Below are positions 27,387-34,870 of a DNA stretch of 64,000 nt, one piece after another (positions within the stretch are counted from its first letter, which is position 1; each line of letters opens with the position of its first letter). The translations under genes and the position numbers were made by a program. The stretch is from Leisingera methylohalidivorans DSM 14336 (GTDB lineage: Bacteria > Pseudomonadota > Alphaproteobacteria > Rhodobacterales > Rhodobacteraceae), in the NCBI RefSeq assembly GCF_000511355.1, contig NC_023136.1, forward strand, positions 124,001-188,000. The letters are read 5' to 3'. The notes below the pieces were generated by a model. That model saw nothing but the letters and a program-made list of their open reading frames with translations, ran no database searches and was not told the origin of the DNA.

Positions 27387-27970
27387 GGACATCACCTTGC
27401 GCGACATCTCGGTCGTCAGCAGCCGGTCGCGGTTCTTCGTGAACACGGTCGGAACCCATACCTGATCATCGATCCCGAGGCCGGCAAACCAGCGGAACAT
27501 CAGATTGTAGTTCAGCTGCTCCATGAGCTGCCGCTCGGATCGGATCGAAAACAGGATCTGAAGCAAGCTCGCACGGATCAGCCGCTCCGGCGGGATCGAA
27601 GGGCGGCCGAAATCGGTGTAGAGCGCCTCGAATTCAGCATCGAGACTGGCGAGCGCGTCATTGACCACCTGTCTGATCTTGCGCAGCGGGTGTCTCGGCG
27701 GGATGCGCTCTTCCAGATCCACGTAGCTGAACAGCGACCCGCTCGTCTCGTCCGTCCCGCGCATCATCACCCCCGCCGCTACCCTGCAGAAGGTGAATCA
27801 TGTTCTCAAACCGCTGTCGAGGCGGAACTATTTCAGCAGCCTGTTAGGTGTTTAGACCCCATGATCGGTTTCTGAACAGGCTGGGTTAGCGGCCTCTCTC
27901 TCGGCATTCTCCGTTCGAGGGTTGCGCCCGGTTGGCGGGTGCCGTGCTTCAAGAATGGGGGAGAGACCAC

Positions 27971-29059
27971 ATGCAAGATAACACGTTCATCGGGCTGGAT
28001 GTCCACAAGGCGACGATCTCGGTTGCGTTTGCAGAGGGCGTAAGGGGTGGAGAGGTCCGCCACCTGGGGACGGTGCCGCACCGCCCTGACCAGGTCCGCA
28101 AGCTGGCCGAAAAGCTGGCGGCCAAGAGGGCGCGGCTTCATTTCTGCTATGAAGCAGGCCCCTGCGGCTATGGTCTCTATCGCCAGCTTGTCGAGATGGG
28201 GCATGACTGCATCGTGGTGGCGCGATCGCTGATCCCGGTGAAGGCGGGCGACCGGGTGAAGACCGACCGTCGCGATGCGATGATGCTGGCGAAGCCGCAT
28301 CGAGCTGGAGAGCTTACGGCGGTCTGGGTGCCGGATGCGGCGCATGAAGCAATGCGGGATCTGGTCCGGGCACGCGCGACCGCGATGCGGGTGGCAGGCA
28401 AGGCGCGGCAGCACCTTCAGGGCTTTCTGTTACGCCACAGCCGGATCTATCCCGGCAAGAAGGGCTGGCTTGCGACAGTGCGCTTCACACACCCAGCGCA
28501 ACAGATCGTTCTTCAGGATTACATCGACGCCGTCGCGGATGCCGAAGCGCGGGTCGAGCGCCTGACGCGGCAAATCGCAGACCTTTTGCCAACCTGGAGC
28601 CTCGCGCCGGTCGTTGATGCGATACAGGCGAGGCGTGGTGTGGGCTTCATCGTCGCGGTGACGGTGGTGGCCGAGGTCGGAGACTTCCAACGTTACGACA
28701 ATCCGCGGCAACTGATGGCTTATCTGGGGCTGACGCCATCGGAGCATTCCAGCGGGGGCAGCGTGCGGCGAGGCGGGATCACGAAAGCAGGCAGCGAACT
28801 TGCCCGGCGCACGCTGATCGAGGGCGCCTGGAGTTACCGGATGCAGGCGCGCGTCAGCGCGAAGCTCCTTGCCCGGCTGGAGGGGCTGCCGCAGGCTGTC
28901 CGCGACATCGCCTGGAAAGGGCAGCTCAGGATGTGCCCGCGCTATCGGCATTTGATTGCGGCCGGAAAAGCCAAAGTAGTGGTCATCACGGCGATCGCGC
29001 GCGAGATGGCCGGCTTCATCTGGGCGATCGCCCGCACTGTCTCACCCGCCAAAGCCTGA
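27971..29059 (+). CDS. IS110/IS1111-type transposase, intact
   Basis: Start ATG 27,971 (MQDNTFIGLDVHKATISVAF), with GGGGGAGAG before it; 362 aa. The DEDD domain shows FCYEAGPCGYGLYRQLVEMGH and VKTDRRDAMMLAK. The C-terminal domain has IQARRGVGFIVAVTVVAEVGD, AYLGLTPSEHSSGGSVRRGGITKAG and WKGQLRMCPRYRHL. No lesions are seen. It is one of two apparently functional transposases in the window, so it could still move. Confidence 0.9.
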   Translation: MQDNTFIGLDVHKATISVAFAEGVRGGEVRHLGTVPHRPDQVRKLAEKLAAKRARLHFCYEAGPCGYGLYRQLVEMGHDCIVVARSLIPVKAGDRVKTDRRDAMMLAKPHRAGELTAVWVPDAAHEAMRDLVRARATAMRVAGKARQHLQGFLLRHSRIYPGKKGWLATVRFTHPAQQIVLQDYIDAVADAEARVERLTRQIADLLPTWSLAPVVDAIQARRGVGFIVAVTVVAEVGDFQRYDNPRQLMAYLGLTPSEHSSGGSVRRGGITKAGSELARRTLIEGAWSYRMQARVSAKLLARLEGLPQAVRDIAWKGQLRMCPRYRHLIAAGKAKVVVITAIAREMAGFIWAIARTVSPAKA

Positions 29060-29348
29060 GGAGACTACGAACAACGACGCCTCTACCCTTTCCGATGCGC
29101 AGGGTTGGGGACGGAACGCGGTGGGGAACCCTTGTGCCCTGTTATGGGCCGACACTGTCGATGCCCGATCCTTAGAACGAGGCAGCCCCAGGACGAAACC
29201 ACGGTCATGCGGTAACCAACCCGCGCATGAGAGCTTGCTCAACCGTCGTCTCAGTTCCGTCTCCTACCCTGTGCATCCACATCACGCCCTGTCGGGCCCC
29301 GCCGGAAGAAGCGGCTATGAAACAAGAGGTTGACAACGATCATGAGAG
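29060..29348 (+). other. Non-coding right end of the IS1111-type element
   Basis: No gene. Several GC-rich inverted segments are present, for example GGGTTGGGG...CCCCAGG-like runs. This is where IS1111-type elements usually encode their guide RNA; I could not assign guide loops because the empty target site is not available. Confidence 0.35.
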
Positions 29349-30060
29349 CAGGCCGCTGAAGAAGTCAGGTGAGCGGGACGCTGTTCTCCCTGATGGGATG
29401 AGTTCCCTCATCGATCTTCCGGAATGGGTAGCTGGAAGCAGGCCTGTGGCCACCTCATCCAGCATCATACCGCCAGCAACCGGGGCAGCCGGGCAAGATT
29501 TCCAGCGGCGAGCGTCAGGATGAAGCGCGACCGCACCCGCTCAACGCCGCGATAGACGGTCTGGGACATGCCGCCAACGGTTTTGGCCCAGCCAAACACC
29601 TCCTCGATCCGCTTGCGGTGCTTCTGGGACAGGACGTAGCCTTTGTGCCGGGTTGTGCGCCCGCCGATTGCTGAGTGCCGTGCCTTCCTGGCGACGTACG
29701 CGGTTACGTAGGCCTGGCGGAGATCCGCGACGAATTCGGACGCATCGTATCCGACGTCGGCCCCCAAGGTCAGTTGCCGGGTCGATCCAGGGGAGTGGCG
29801 GTGCAGCATGTCCAGCGCGGCCTTGCGCTCAGCGTGGCCGTCAGCCTGGGTCAGGTCGCCTTGTACAACCAGTCCGTGCCGGTTCTCCATCAACGCGTGC
29901 CCCATGCAGCAAAGCGCCGCACCCGTGCCGGGAGACTTTTTGTAGAGCCGTGCGTCCGGGTCGGTGACCGAAGCATGGGGCGCATTCAAACGCTTCTCGC
30001 CCTTGAAGTTGACCTCGGGATTTCGGCTGAAGCCTGGGTCATACACTTCGATTACGCTGA
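29349..30060 (-). pseudogene. IS5-family transposase, C-terminal half
   Basis: The left end CAGGCCGCTGAAGAAG is a relative of the IS5 copies. The minus reading PEVNFKGEKRLNAPHASVTDPD, YKKSPGTGAALCCMGHALME, VVQGDLTQADGHAERKAALDML, KRIEEVFGWAKTVGG is intact and lacks the mini-insert, which makes it a useful reference. The 5' half of the gene is missing beyond about 30,060. Confidence 0.85.
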
Positions 30061-30397
30061 TGTCGGCACACCGACAACCGGCGCCGAGTTTACGTGACAA
30101 AACCCACTGGAGCGATATCCATATCGTTTTGGCGACGCTTTTCACCGGCTCTTCGCTGTGGCACGCAGCGCTTCGCTTCCACGTGTTCAAGACGCTTGTC
30201 TACGGCAGAAAAAGTCACCGCAGGGCCACCGGCTAGAGGCGATGACAGCGATAACTGCAGTTACCGGCTTTACAGCGCTGGCCCTACTTCAGCTTCCGCC
30301 GGCCAGTCGGCTGCTCAACCTTAATGAGCTTTTCAAGCATGAGTTCTGGGGCCAGTGAAACGCTGTGACGACTGCCGGAAAGTGTCCTCACCCCGGA
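30061..30397. other. Spacer at the boundary of the stress island
   Basis: No gene recognised. It separates the IS zone from the first island promoter. Confidence 0.45.
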
Positions 30398-30411
30398 TTG
30401 ATCAGGATCAT
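30398..30411 (+). promoter_or_regulatory. FNR/FixK-like box upstream of uspA
   Basis: TTGAT-CAGG-ATCAT, one mismatch to TTGAT-N4-ATCAA. A start 41.5 bp downstream of its centre (30,446) would use TCTACT at 30,433-30,438 as the -10 element. Confidence 0.6.
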
Positions 30412-30492
30412 AGCGCCTTCCGGCAGACATGATCTACTGGTCCATGCGGTGTGCACGCCCGCTTGCCGCGACCCGCAGAACGGAGACCCGCC

Positions 30493-31338
30493 ATGCAACG
30501 CACCACGTCTCTCCTTGCTCTCAGCAAGGACTGCAGCGACACCTCGATCACCACAGCTGCCGAAGCGGCGCTGGAGCAGGAAGCGCATCTGGCTTGCCTG
30601 CTGCTGGATACCATGCCCGGCATACCCGGCTACGCCTACGGTTCCACGATCTATGGCGGGGTGACAGTGCCAGACAGCTGGCTGGAATTGCTGCAGCAAT
30701 CCAGAAAAGACGCGGAAAGACGTGCTGCTGAAATCAAGGAACTGCTTTCCCGCAGCGGCTGTTCCGGCGATGTGCAGTATGCAGTGGGTGCGGGAACCGA
30801 TATCAGGCTGCTCACCGCGCGAAGGGCCAGTTCCTGCGACATTGCGCAAGCAGCAGAGGGCCTGCGCAAGAATGAAGATGTGTTCCGGGAAGCAATGCAC
30901 GGTGTCCTGTTCCAGTCGCCAATTGCGCTGATGCTGAACGGCACGCCATTTGCCTCTCCCAGCCGCGTTTTCCTGGCCTGGAACAGCAGCCTTGCCGCGT
31001 CCCGTGCGGCCCATGCCGCTTTGCCCTACTTCCGAAAGGCAAGCGAAGTAGTGATCGGCTGCTTCGATCCGGATATGTCCGACGAGCGGGATGGAGAGGA
31101 CCCTGGCACCGATGTTGCCGCATGGCTGAGCCATCACGGCTGCAGCGTTACTGTATCGCAGTTTCCCAGCGGCGGGCATGAGATTGGCCGCGGAATCCGG
31201 GAGCGCGCCAAGGAAGCCGGAGCAGGCTTGGTTGTTATGGGGGCTTATGGCCATTCCCGCGTGCGAGAGGCTGTCTTCGGCGGCACGACGCGCACAATGA
31301 TGGAGCAGGCGGACCTGCCTGTCCTGTTTGCGCATTAG
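30493..31338 (+). CDS. Universal stress protein, tandem UspA domains (1)
   Basis: Start ATG 30,493 with GGAGAC upstream; 281 aa. The N-terminal half is degenerate. The C-terminal half carries the ATP-binding-type UspA end GLVVMGAYGHSRVREAVFGGTTRTMM (G-2x-G-9x-G(S/T) pattern) and MEQADLPVLF. A cytosolic stress-survival protein. It follows a good FNR-like box and probably leads an operon with the channel gene and the host-attachment gene. Confidence 0.9.
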   Translation: MQRTTSLLALSKDCSDTSITTAAEAALEQEAHLACLLLDTMPGIPGYAYGSTIYGGVTVPDSWLELLQQSRKDAERRAAEIKELLSRSGCSGDVQYAVGAGTDIRLLTARRASSCDIAQAAEGLRKNEDVFREAMHGVLFQSPIALMLNGTPFASPSRVFLAWNSSLAASRAAHAALPYFRKASEVVIGCFDPDMSDERDGEDPGTDVAAWLSHHGCSVTVSQFPSGGHEIGRGIRERAKEAGAGLVVMGAYGHSRVREAVFGGTTRTMMEQADLPVLFAH

Positions 31339-31403
31339 TCCGGTTCAGAAGACAAGCATACCTTCACTTTCCTTACTCTCTGACTTTTGCACCGGAGCCC
31401 TGC

Positions 31404-32267
31404 ATGAACAGCCCCGCCCCGTTCGATGCCCATAAACCCGCTGAAATCGCGGCGCTTGTGGAATCCGCCGGAGCTGCCAAGGCAAGGCTGGCGGCACCGC
31501 AGATGTTCATTCTTGCCATGCTGGCGGGCGCGTTCATCGGTTTCGGAGCCGCGGCCTATACGATGGCGGTGACCGGTTCCGACAGCTCTGCAGGTCCGAT
31601 CAGGGTGCTGGGCGGCGCTGTGTTTTCCCTTGGTCTCATCCTGGTGATCGCGGGCGGAGCTGAGTTGTTCACCGGAAACGTCCTGATGGTGATTGCCGCA
31701 GTGGACCGTAAAATACCGCTGCGCCTTCTGTTCCGCAGCTGGGGCATTGTCTACGCTGGCAATCTGGCAGGTGCGGCGGGTCTGGCAACCGCTTTTGCTC
31801 TCACGGGCCTCTTGGACGGGCCGATGGGCGGAACAGCCGCCGGGATCGCCCGGACCAAAGCCGAACTGGATCCGCTGGAGGCCTTTGTCCGCGGCGCCTT
31901 ATGCAACGGGCTGGTCTGTCTTGCCGTCTGGCTGTCCTTCGCAGCACGCAGTGCGGCAGGTAAAATTCTGGCCGTCCTCTGGCCGGTTACTGCCTTCGTG
32001 CTGCTCGGTCTCGAGCATTCCATCGCCAATATGTACTTCTTTCCCCAAGGCTGGGCAGCCGGAGCCGCAGTTCCCCTGTCCGCAGCAGCAGCCAATCTGC
32101 TGTGGGTGACCCTGGGCAACATCGCAGGCGGGGCTGGCGGGGTCGCCTTGGCCTATTGGTTTGCCTTTCTCGGCGGCAAACCACAGCCGGATAGGGCTGC
32201 CGGTCAATTGCCTGCGCCAGAGCTCAGCACACGCAACCAACCCTCGACAACTGGAGAAAAGCCATGA
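31404..32267 (+). CDS. Formate/nitrite transporter-family channel
   Basis: A 287-aa FNT protein with six transmembrane helices. Typical marks are MLAGAFIGFGAAAYTMAV, GGAELFTGNVLMVIAAV, FVRGALCNGLVCLAVWLSFAA (the L-C-N gate region), LGLEHSIANMYFFPQ and NLLWVTLGNIAGGAGGV. FNT channels pass formate, nitrite, hydrosulfide or related monovalent anions; which one is not readable here. Proximity to sulfite oxidation genes keeps HS/nitrite open. Its TGA overlaps the next ATG by four bases, showing coupling. Confidence 0.92.
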   Translation: MNSPAPFDAHKPAEIAALVESAGAAKARLAAPQMFILAMLAGAFIGFGAAAYTMAVTGSDSSAGPIRVLGGAVFSLGLILVIAGGAELFTGNVLMVIAAVDRKIPLRLLFRSWGIVYAGNLAGAAGLATAFALTGLLDGPMGGTAAGIARTKAELDPLEAFVRGALCNGLVCLAVWLSFAARSAAGKILAVLWPVTAFVLLGLEHSIANMYFFPQGWAAGAAVPLSAAAANLLWVTLGNIAGGAGGVALAYWFAFLGGKPQPDRAAGQLPAPELSTRNQPSTTGEKP

Positions 32268-32701
32268 AGCCGACGATTACTCTTGCTGTACTTGCCAATG
32301 CCCGTATCGCGCGCATGATCGAAAATCATGGGCCGGGTAAGGGGTTCACTGCCTCGGAAAGGCACACATTGCAGGCACCGGCAGTGGCAGAAAACTCTGA
32401 CCGTGCAGGGACCCATCCGATAACCGGCTCGCATGGGTCCGCCACCTTCGAAGCCAGCGATTCTAAACAAGCCGCCGAGGCGGGCTTTGCGCGCCTGATC
32501 GCCGAAGATCTGGAAAAACGGCATTCCGCTGGGGCCTTTGACCGGCTGATACTGACAGCTGCACCGCATATGCTGGGCCAGCTGCGGGCCGCTTTGCCGG
32601 GCGAGCTGAAGTCCACCGTGATCGGTGAAGCCGGCAAGGATCTGACCCATGTCGCGCTGGACGATATTACCAGCCACCTGAAAGATATCATTGCAGCCTG
32701 A
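32264..32701 (+). CDS. Host-attachment-family protein (baeRF-like fold)
   Basis: A 145-aa soluble protein of the 'protein required for attachment to host cells' family, whose fold is related to eRF1/pelota domain 2. Visible marks are ITLAVLANARIARMIENHGPG, the central FARLIAEDLEKRHSAGAFDRLILTAAPHMLGQLRAAL and VIGEAGKDLTHVALDDITSHL. Start ATGA overlaps the channel gene. The molecular role is not established; it is often found in stress-type clusters with Usp genes. Confidence 0.85.
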   Translation: MKPTITLAVLANARIARMIENHGPGKGFTASERHTLQAPAVAENSDRAGTHPITGSHGSATFEASDSKQAAEAGFARLIAEDLEKRHSAGAFDRLILTAAPHMLGQLRAALPGELKSTVIGEAGKDLTHVALDDITSHLKDIIAA

Positions 32702-32860
32702 GTGCCCTTAGCGCGCGGCGGCCCCGTCGCGTGCGGCCTCCTCCGGGTAGGCCTTGCGCTTCTCCTGGCAGCCGCATCAACACCTTCAACCTTATGATCC
32801 GCTTCGGCGGCTGCACTCCCGTACCTTTGCGCCAGCACATGGCAGAAATGCTGTCTGGAA

Positions 32861-32882
32861 TTGTTCAGGTGGCCCTGAACAA
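32861..32882. terminator. Hairpin between convergent genes
   Basis: TTGTTCAGG-TGGC-CCTGAACAA, 9-bp perfect stem, located between the ends of the host-attachment gene and the site-2 protease gene. It has no clear T-run, so a bidirectional terminator is likely but unproven. Confidence 0.5.
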
Positions 32883-32902
32883 TCAGTATCCGTTTTATTC
32901 TG

Positions 32903-34054
32903 TCAGCTCCGCTTTTTTTGGCCGTCCTGCAGCCTGATGTCCTGCAGCACCGCCAGATACCCCATGAGATCTGTCAGGCTGATCACCCCCAGCAGCTGGC
33001 GGCCGTCTGCGACCAGAAACTTGCGGCGGCCAGTGGCCGAGATCTTCGCCATCAGTTCTGCAGCCGGCATGCCGGGACCGATCGTATTTTCCTCATCCAC
33101 AGGGGTATAAACATCGCCAACCCGGGTCGTCGGCCAGTCTTCGCGTCTGACGCGCGACAGAACTTCCGTATCTGCATAGCCCAGCAGCACGTTCCCCAGG
33201 ATCACCGGCACAAAGGTCTTGCGCTCCGGCAGCATCACCTCGTCAGCCAGATACTGCAGGCTCTTTTCCGGCCCTGCAGTCACCGCGTCCGGCGTCATCA
33301 TGGCGGCAACGGTCTTGTCTTTAAACGCCGCGGATTGCAGCTGATGGGCATAGGTCCCCTTTGCCGCCATCAGCACAAACACGCCAATCAGCACTTGCCA
33401 CAGCGATGCGATCGGGTTGCCGGAAAACAGGCCGACAAGGCCAAAGAAGATCAAGGCATAAGCAAAGTAGCTGCTGATCCTAGTTGCAGTGGCTGTTGCC
33501 TGCAGCAGGTTCCGGCTCCGGCTCCACAGATAGGCCCGGAAGATCCGCCCGCCATCCAGCGGAAAGGCAGGGATCAGGTTGAAGACCGCCAGAACCAGAT
33601 TGATTAGCGCAAGATAGGCGAACACATGGTTCAGCGCCATTTCATGCGCCAACAGCCCCCCGGCCTGTGCCATCAGCCAAAAGCCAAACGCCAGGGCAAA
33701 GCTCATCAACGGGCCTGCGATGGCAATCCAGAACTCGCTGATGGCGGTTTCGGGTTCCGACCCCAGTTCGGCAACCCCGCCGAAGATGAACAGGGTGATC
33801 CCTTTGATCTCGACACCGAACCGGCGGGCGACCACAGAATGGGACATCTCGTGCAGGATCAGCGAGACAAAGAAGCCTAGCACTGCCAGCAACGCCAGCG
33901 TCAAATAAACGCTGAACGCAGCACCGGGGTAAACCATCGGAAAGAACTGCGTCGACAGGCTCCAGGTGATCAGCGCGGCGATCAAGGCCCAGCTTGGATC
34001 AATCTTGATATCGAACCCTTGCAGGGTAGCGATCTTGATGGCGTTTGAGAACAT
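32903..34054 (-). CDS. Site-2 protease-family metalloprotease with CBS pair
   Basis: ATG 34,054 (MFSNAIKIATLQGFDIKID) is preferred. It lies 13 bp after the start site predicted from the FNR-like box and the -10 TAATCT, with GAGGGGAG as RBS. The 383-aa protein is an M50B membrane protease. The first motif is LILHEMSHSVVARRFGVEI (HExxH) and the second is LIPAFPLDGGRIFRAYLW. About six membrane segments are followed by two CBS domains (MMTPDAVTAGPEKSLQYLADE; VGDVYTPVDEENTIGPGMPAAELM). CBS pairs usually sense adenylates, so it may be energy-responsive. Substrate unknown. Confidence 0.9.
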   Translation of the reverse strand: MFSNAIKIATLQGFDIKIDPSWALIAALITWSLSTQFFPMVYPGAAFSVYLTLALLAVLGFFVSLILHEMSHSVVARRFGVEIKGITLFIFGGVAELGSEPETAISEFWIAIAGPLMSFALAFGFWLMAQAGGLLAHEMALNHVFAYLALINLVLAVFNLIPAFPLDGGRIFRAYLWSRSRNLLQATATATRISSYFAYALIFFGLVGLFSGNPIASLWQVLIGVFVLMAAKGTYAHQLQSAAFKDKTVAAMMTPDAVTAGPEKSLQYLADEVMLPERKTFVPVILGNVLLGYADTEVLSRVRREDWPTTRVGDVYTPVDEENTIGPGMPAAELMAKISATGRRKFLVADGRQLLGVISLTDLMGYLAVLQDIRLQDGQKKRS

Positions 34055-34101
34055 GGACTCCCCTCCCCTCCTCAGATTAGAGCCAAACCGGCCCACCCCC
34101 C

Positions 34102-34115
34102 TTGATCCGGCTCAA
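34102..34115 (-). promoter_or_regulatory. FNR/FixK-like box upstream of the site-2 protease
   Basis: On the minus strand TTGAG-CCGG-ATCAA (one mismatch). With its centre at -41.5, the -10 falls on TAATCT (34,079-34,074), a good match. It overlaps the end of the VIT gene by four bases. Confidence 0.7.
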
Positions 34116-34861
34116 ACCCGGAACAGGCTGCCCGCCAGATAGGCCACGGCAGCGGCACAGGAGCCGATTAGCAGCGTCTCCAGCCCCGACTTCCACCAGG
34201 GCGACAGCGACCAGATGCTCTTGCTGGCGCCAATGCCGAAGAACACGGCCGCGGTGGCGGCCGCAGCCGTCATGAAAGGATCCGGCAGCCCCAGCATGAA
34301 CGGCAAGAGCGGCACGATGCCTGCTGCCATGAAGGCGGCAAAGGTGGTGATCGCGGCGGCAACCGGATTGGGCTCGGACGGCGCCAGCCCGTATTCGCTG
34401 GTCAGCATCAGCGAGATCCACTTCTCCGGCTTGGCGGCAACAGACCGCACCGCGCCTTCCAGAACGTCGCCGCTCAGCCCCAGATCCTGGAAGATCTGGC
34501 GCAGCTCCTCGCGCTCGCCCTCCGGGTACTGGCGGATGTGGCGCTTTTCCACCTTGTACAGGCGCCTCCGGTCGTCCAGATCCGCCTTGGTCCCCAGGTA
34601 ATTCGCCGCCGCCATGGAAAACCCGTCCGCCAGGACATTGGCAATGCCCAGGGCGATGATCACCGCAGACGAGAACCCGGCGCCTTCGACGCCCGCGGCA
34701 ATCGCAAAGGTGGTCACCGCGCCGTCGATGCCGCCGTAAACCGCATCCCGCAGCCGCCCGGTGCCATTGCTGCCAGCCAGGCGGTGCGCGATTTCTTCCT
34801 TGCTGTGTCCGTGATCGCCTTTCATGCCACGCATGGTGGCCCAGCCCGGCGAACCCTGCAT
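34112..34861 (-). CDS. VIT1/CCC1-family transporter
   Basis: A protein of up to 249 aa. The family's N-terminal helix reads RLRDAVYGGIDGAVTTFAIAAGVEGAGFS and the second is IANVLADGFSMAAANYLGTKAD. A Glu-rich cytosolic metal-binding loop (YPEGEREELRQIFQDLGLSG) and three further membrane helices follow. Known members move Fe2+ or Mn2+ out of the cytosol. ATGs at 34,834 and 34,825 are alternative starts; none has a strong RBS. It lies 9 bp after the P-type ATPase gene, so both are one operon of cation transport. Confidence 0.88.
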   Translation of the reverse strand: MQGSPGWATMRGMKGDHGHSKEEIAHRLAGSNGTGRLRDAVYGGIDGAVTTFAIAAGVEGAGFSSAVIIALGIANVLADGFSMAAANYLGTKADLDDRRRLYKVEKRHIRQYPEGEREELRQIFQDLGLSGDVLEGAVRSVAAKPEKWISLMLTSEYGLAPSEPNPVAAAITTFAAFMAAGIVPLLPFMLGLPDPFMTAAAATAAVFFGIGASKSIWSLSPWWKSGLETLLIGSCAAAVAYLAGSLFRV

Positions 34862-34870
34862 TGAGGGAGG

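Larger units (their letters stand above)
26514..27770 (-). pseudogene. IS5-family transposase broken by two mini-inserts (copy 1)
   Basis: Minus reading: MMMRGTDETSGSLFSYVDLEER, LRKIRQVVNDALASLDAEF, RPSIPPERLIRASLLQ, RQLMEQLNYNLMFRWFAGLG. Insert D at 27,348-27,386 then shifts the frame. The DDE part follows (AILAHREVAPLLSDEHFSVDGT, then DARLYKKSPGTGAMLCFIGH, VVQGDLTQA). Insert B at 26,893-26,933 follows, and then DGHAERKAALDMIHRHSPGS...KRIEEPFGWAKT to the end. Without the two inserts the gene would be a normal IS5 transposase. Confidence 0.88.
26399..27843 (-). mobile_element. IS5-family element, copy 1
   Basis: 1,445 bp, with ends CAGGTCGCTGAAATAG (26,399-26,414) and the inverted CTATTTCAGCAGCCTG (27,828-27,843), 14 of 16 matching. 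The flanking tetramers are CTAG on the left and TTAG on the right. Both fit the IS5-group YTAR target, but they differ from each other, so this copy is not in its original insertion context. It differs from copy 2 at only two positions that I could find. Confidence 0.9.
27848..29348 (+). mobile_element. IS110-family element of IS1111 type
   Basis: The subterminal inverted repeat CATGATCG (27,860-27,867) / CGATCATG (29,337-29,344) lies a few bases inside each end, as in IS1111-type members. The element sits exactly between the right end of IS5 copy 1 (with TTAG) and the left end of the IS5-like element at 29,349. The 278 bp after the transposase gene are non-coding and are the likely seat of the guide RNA in this subgroup. 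Confidence 0.7.

Noticed and set aside
32861..32882. Operator or FNR-like site in the TTGTTCAGG palindrome
   Set aside because: It lies between convergent gene ends, and its half-sites do not match TTGAT; a transcript-end hairpin is simpler.
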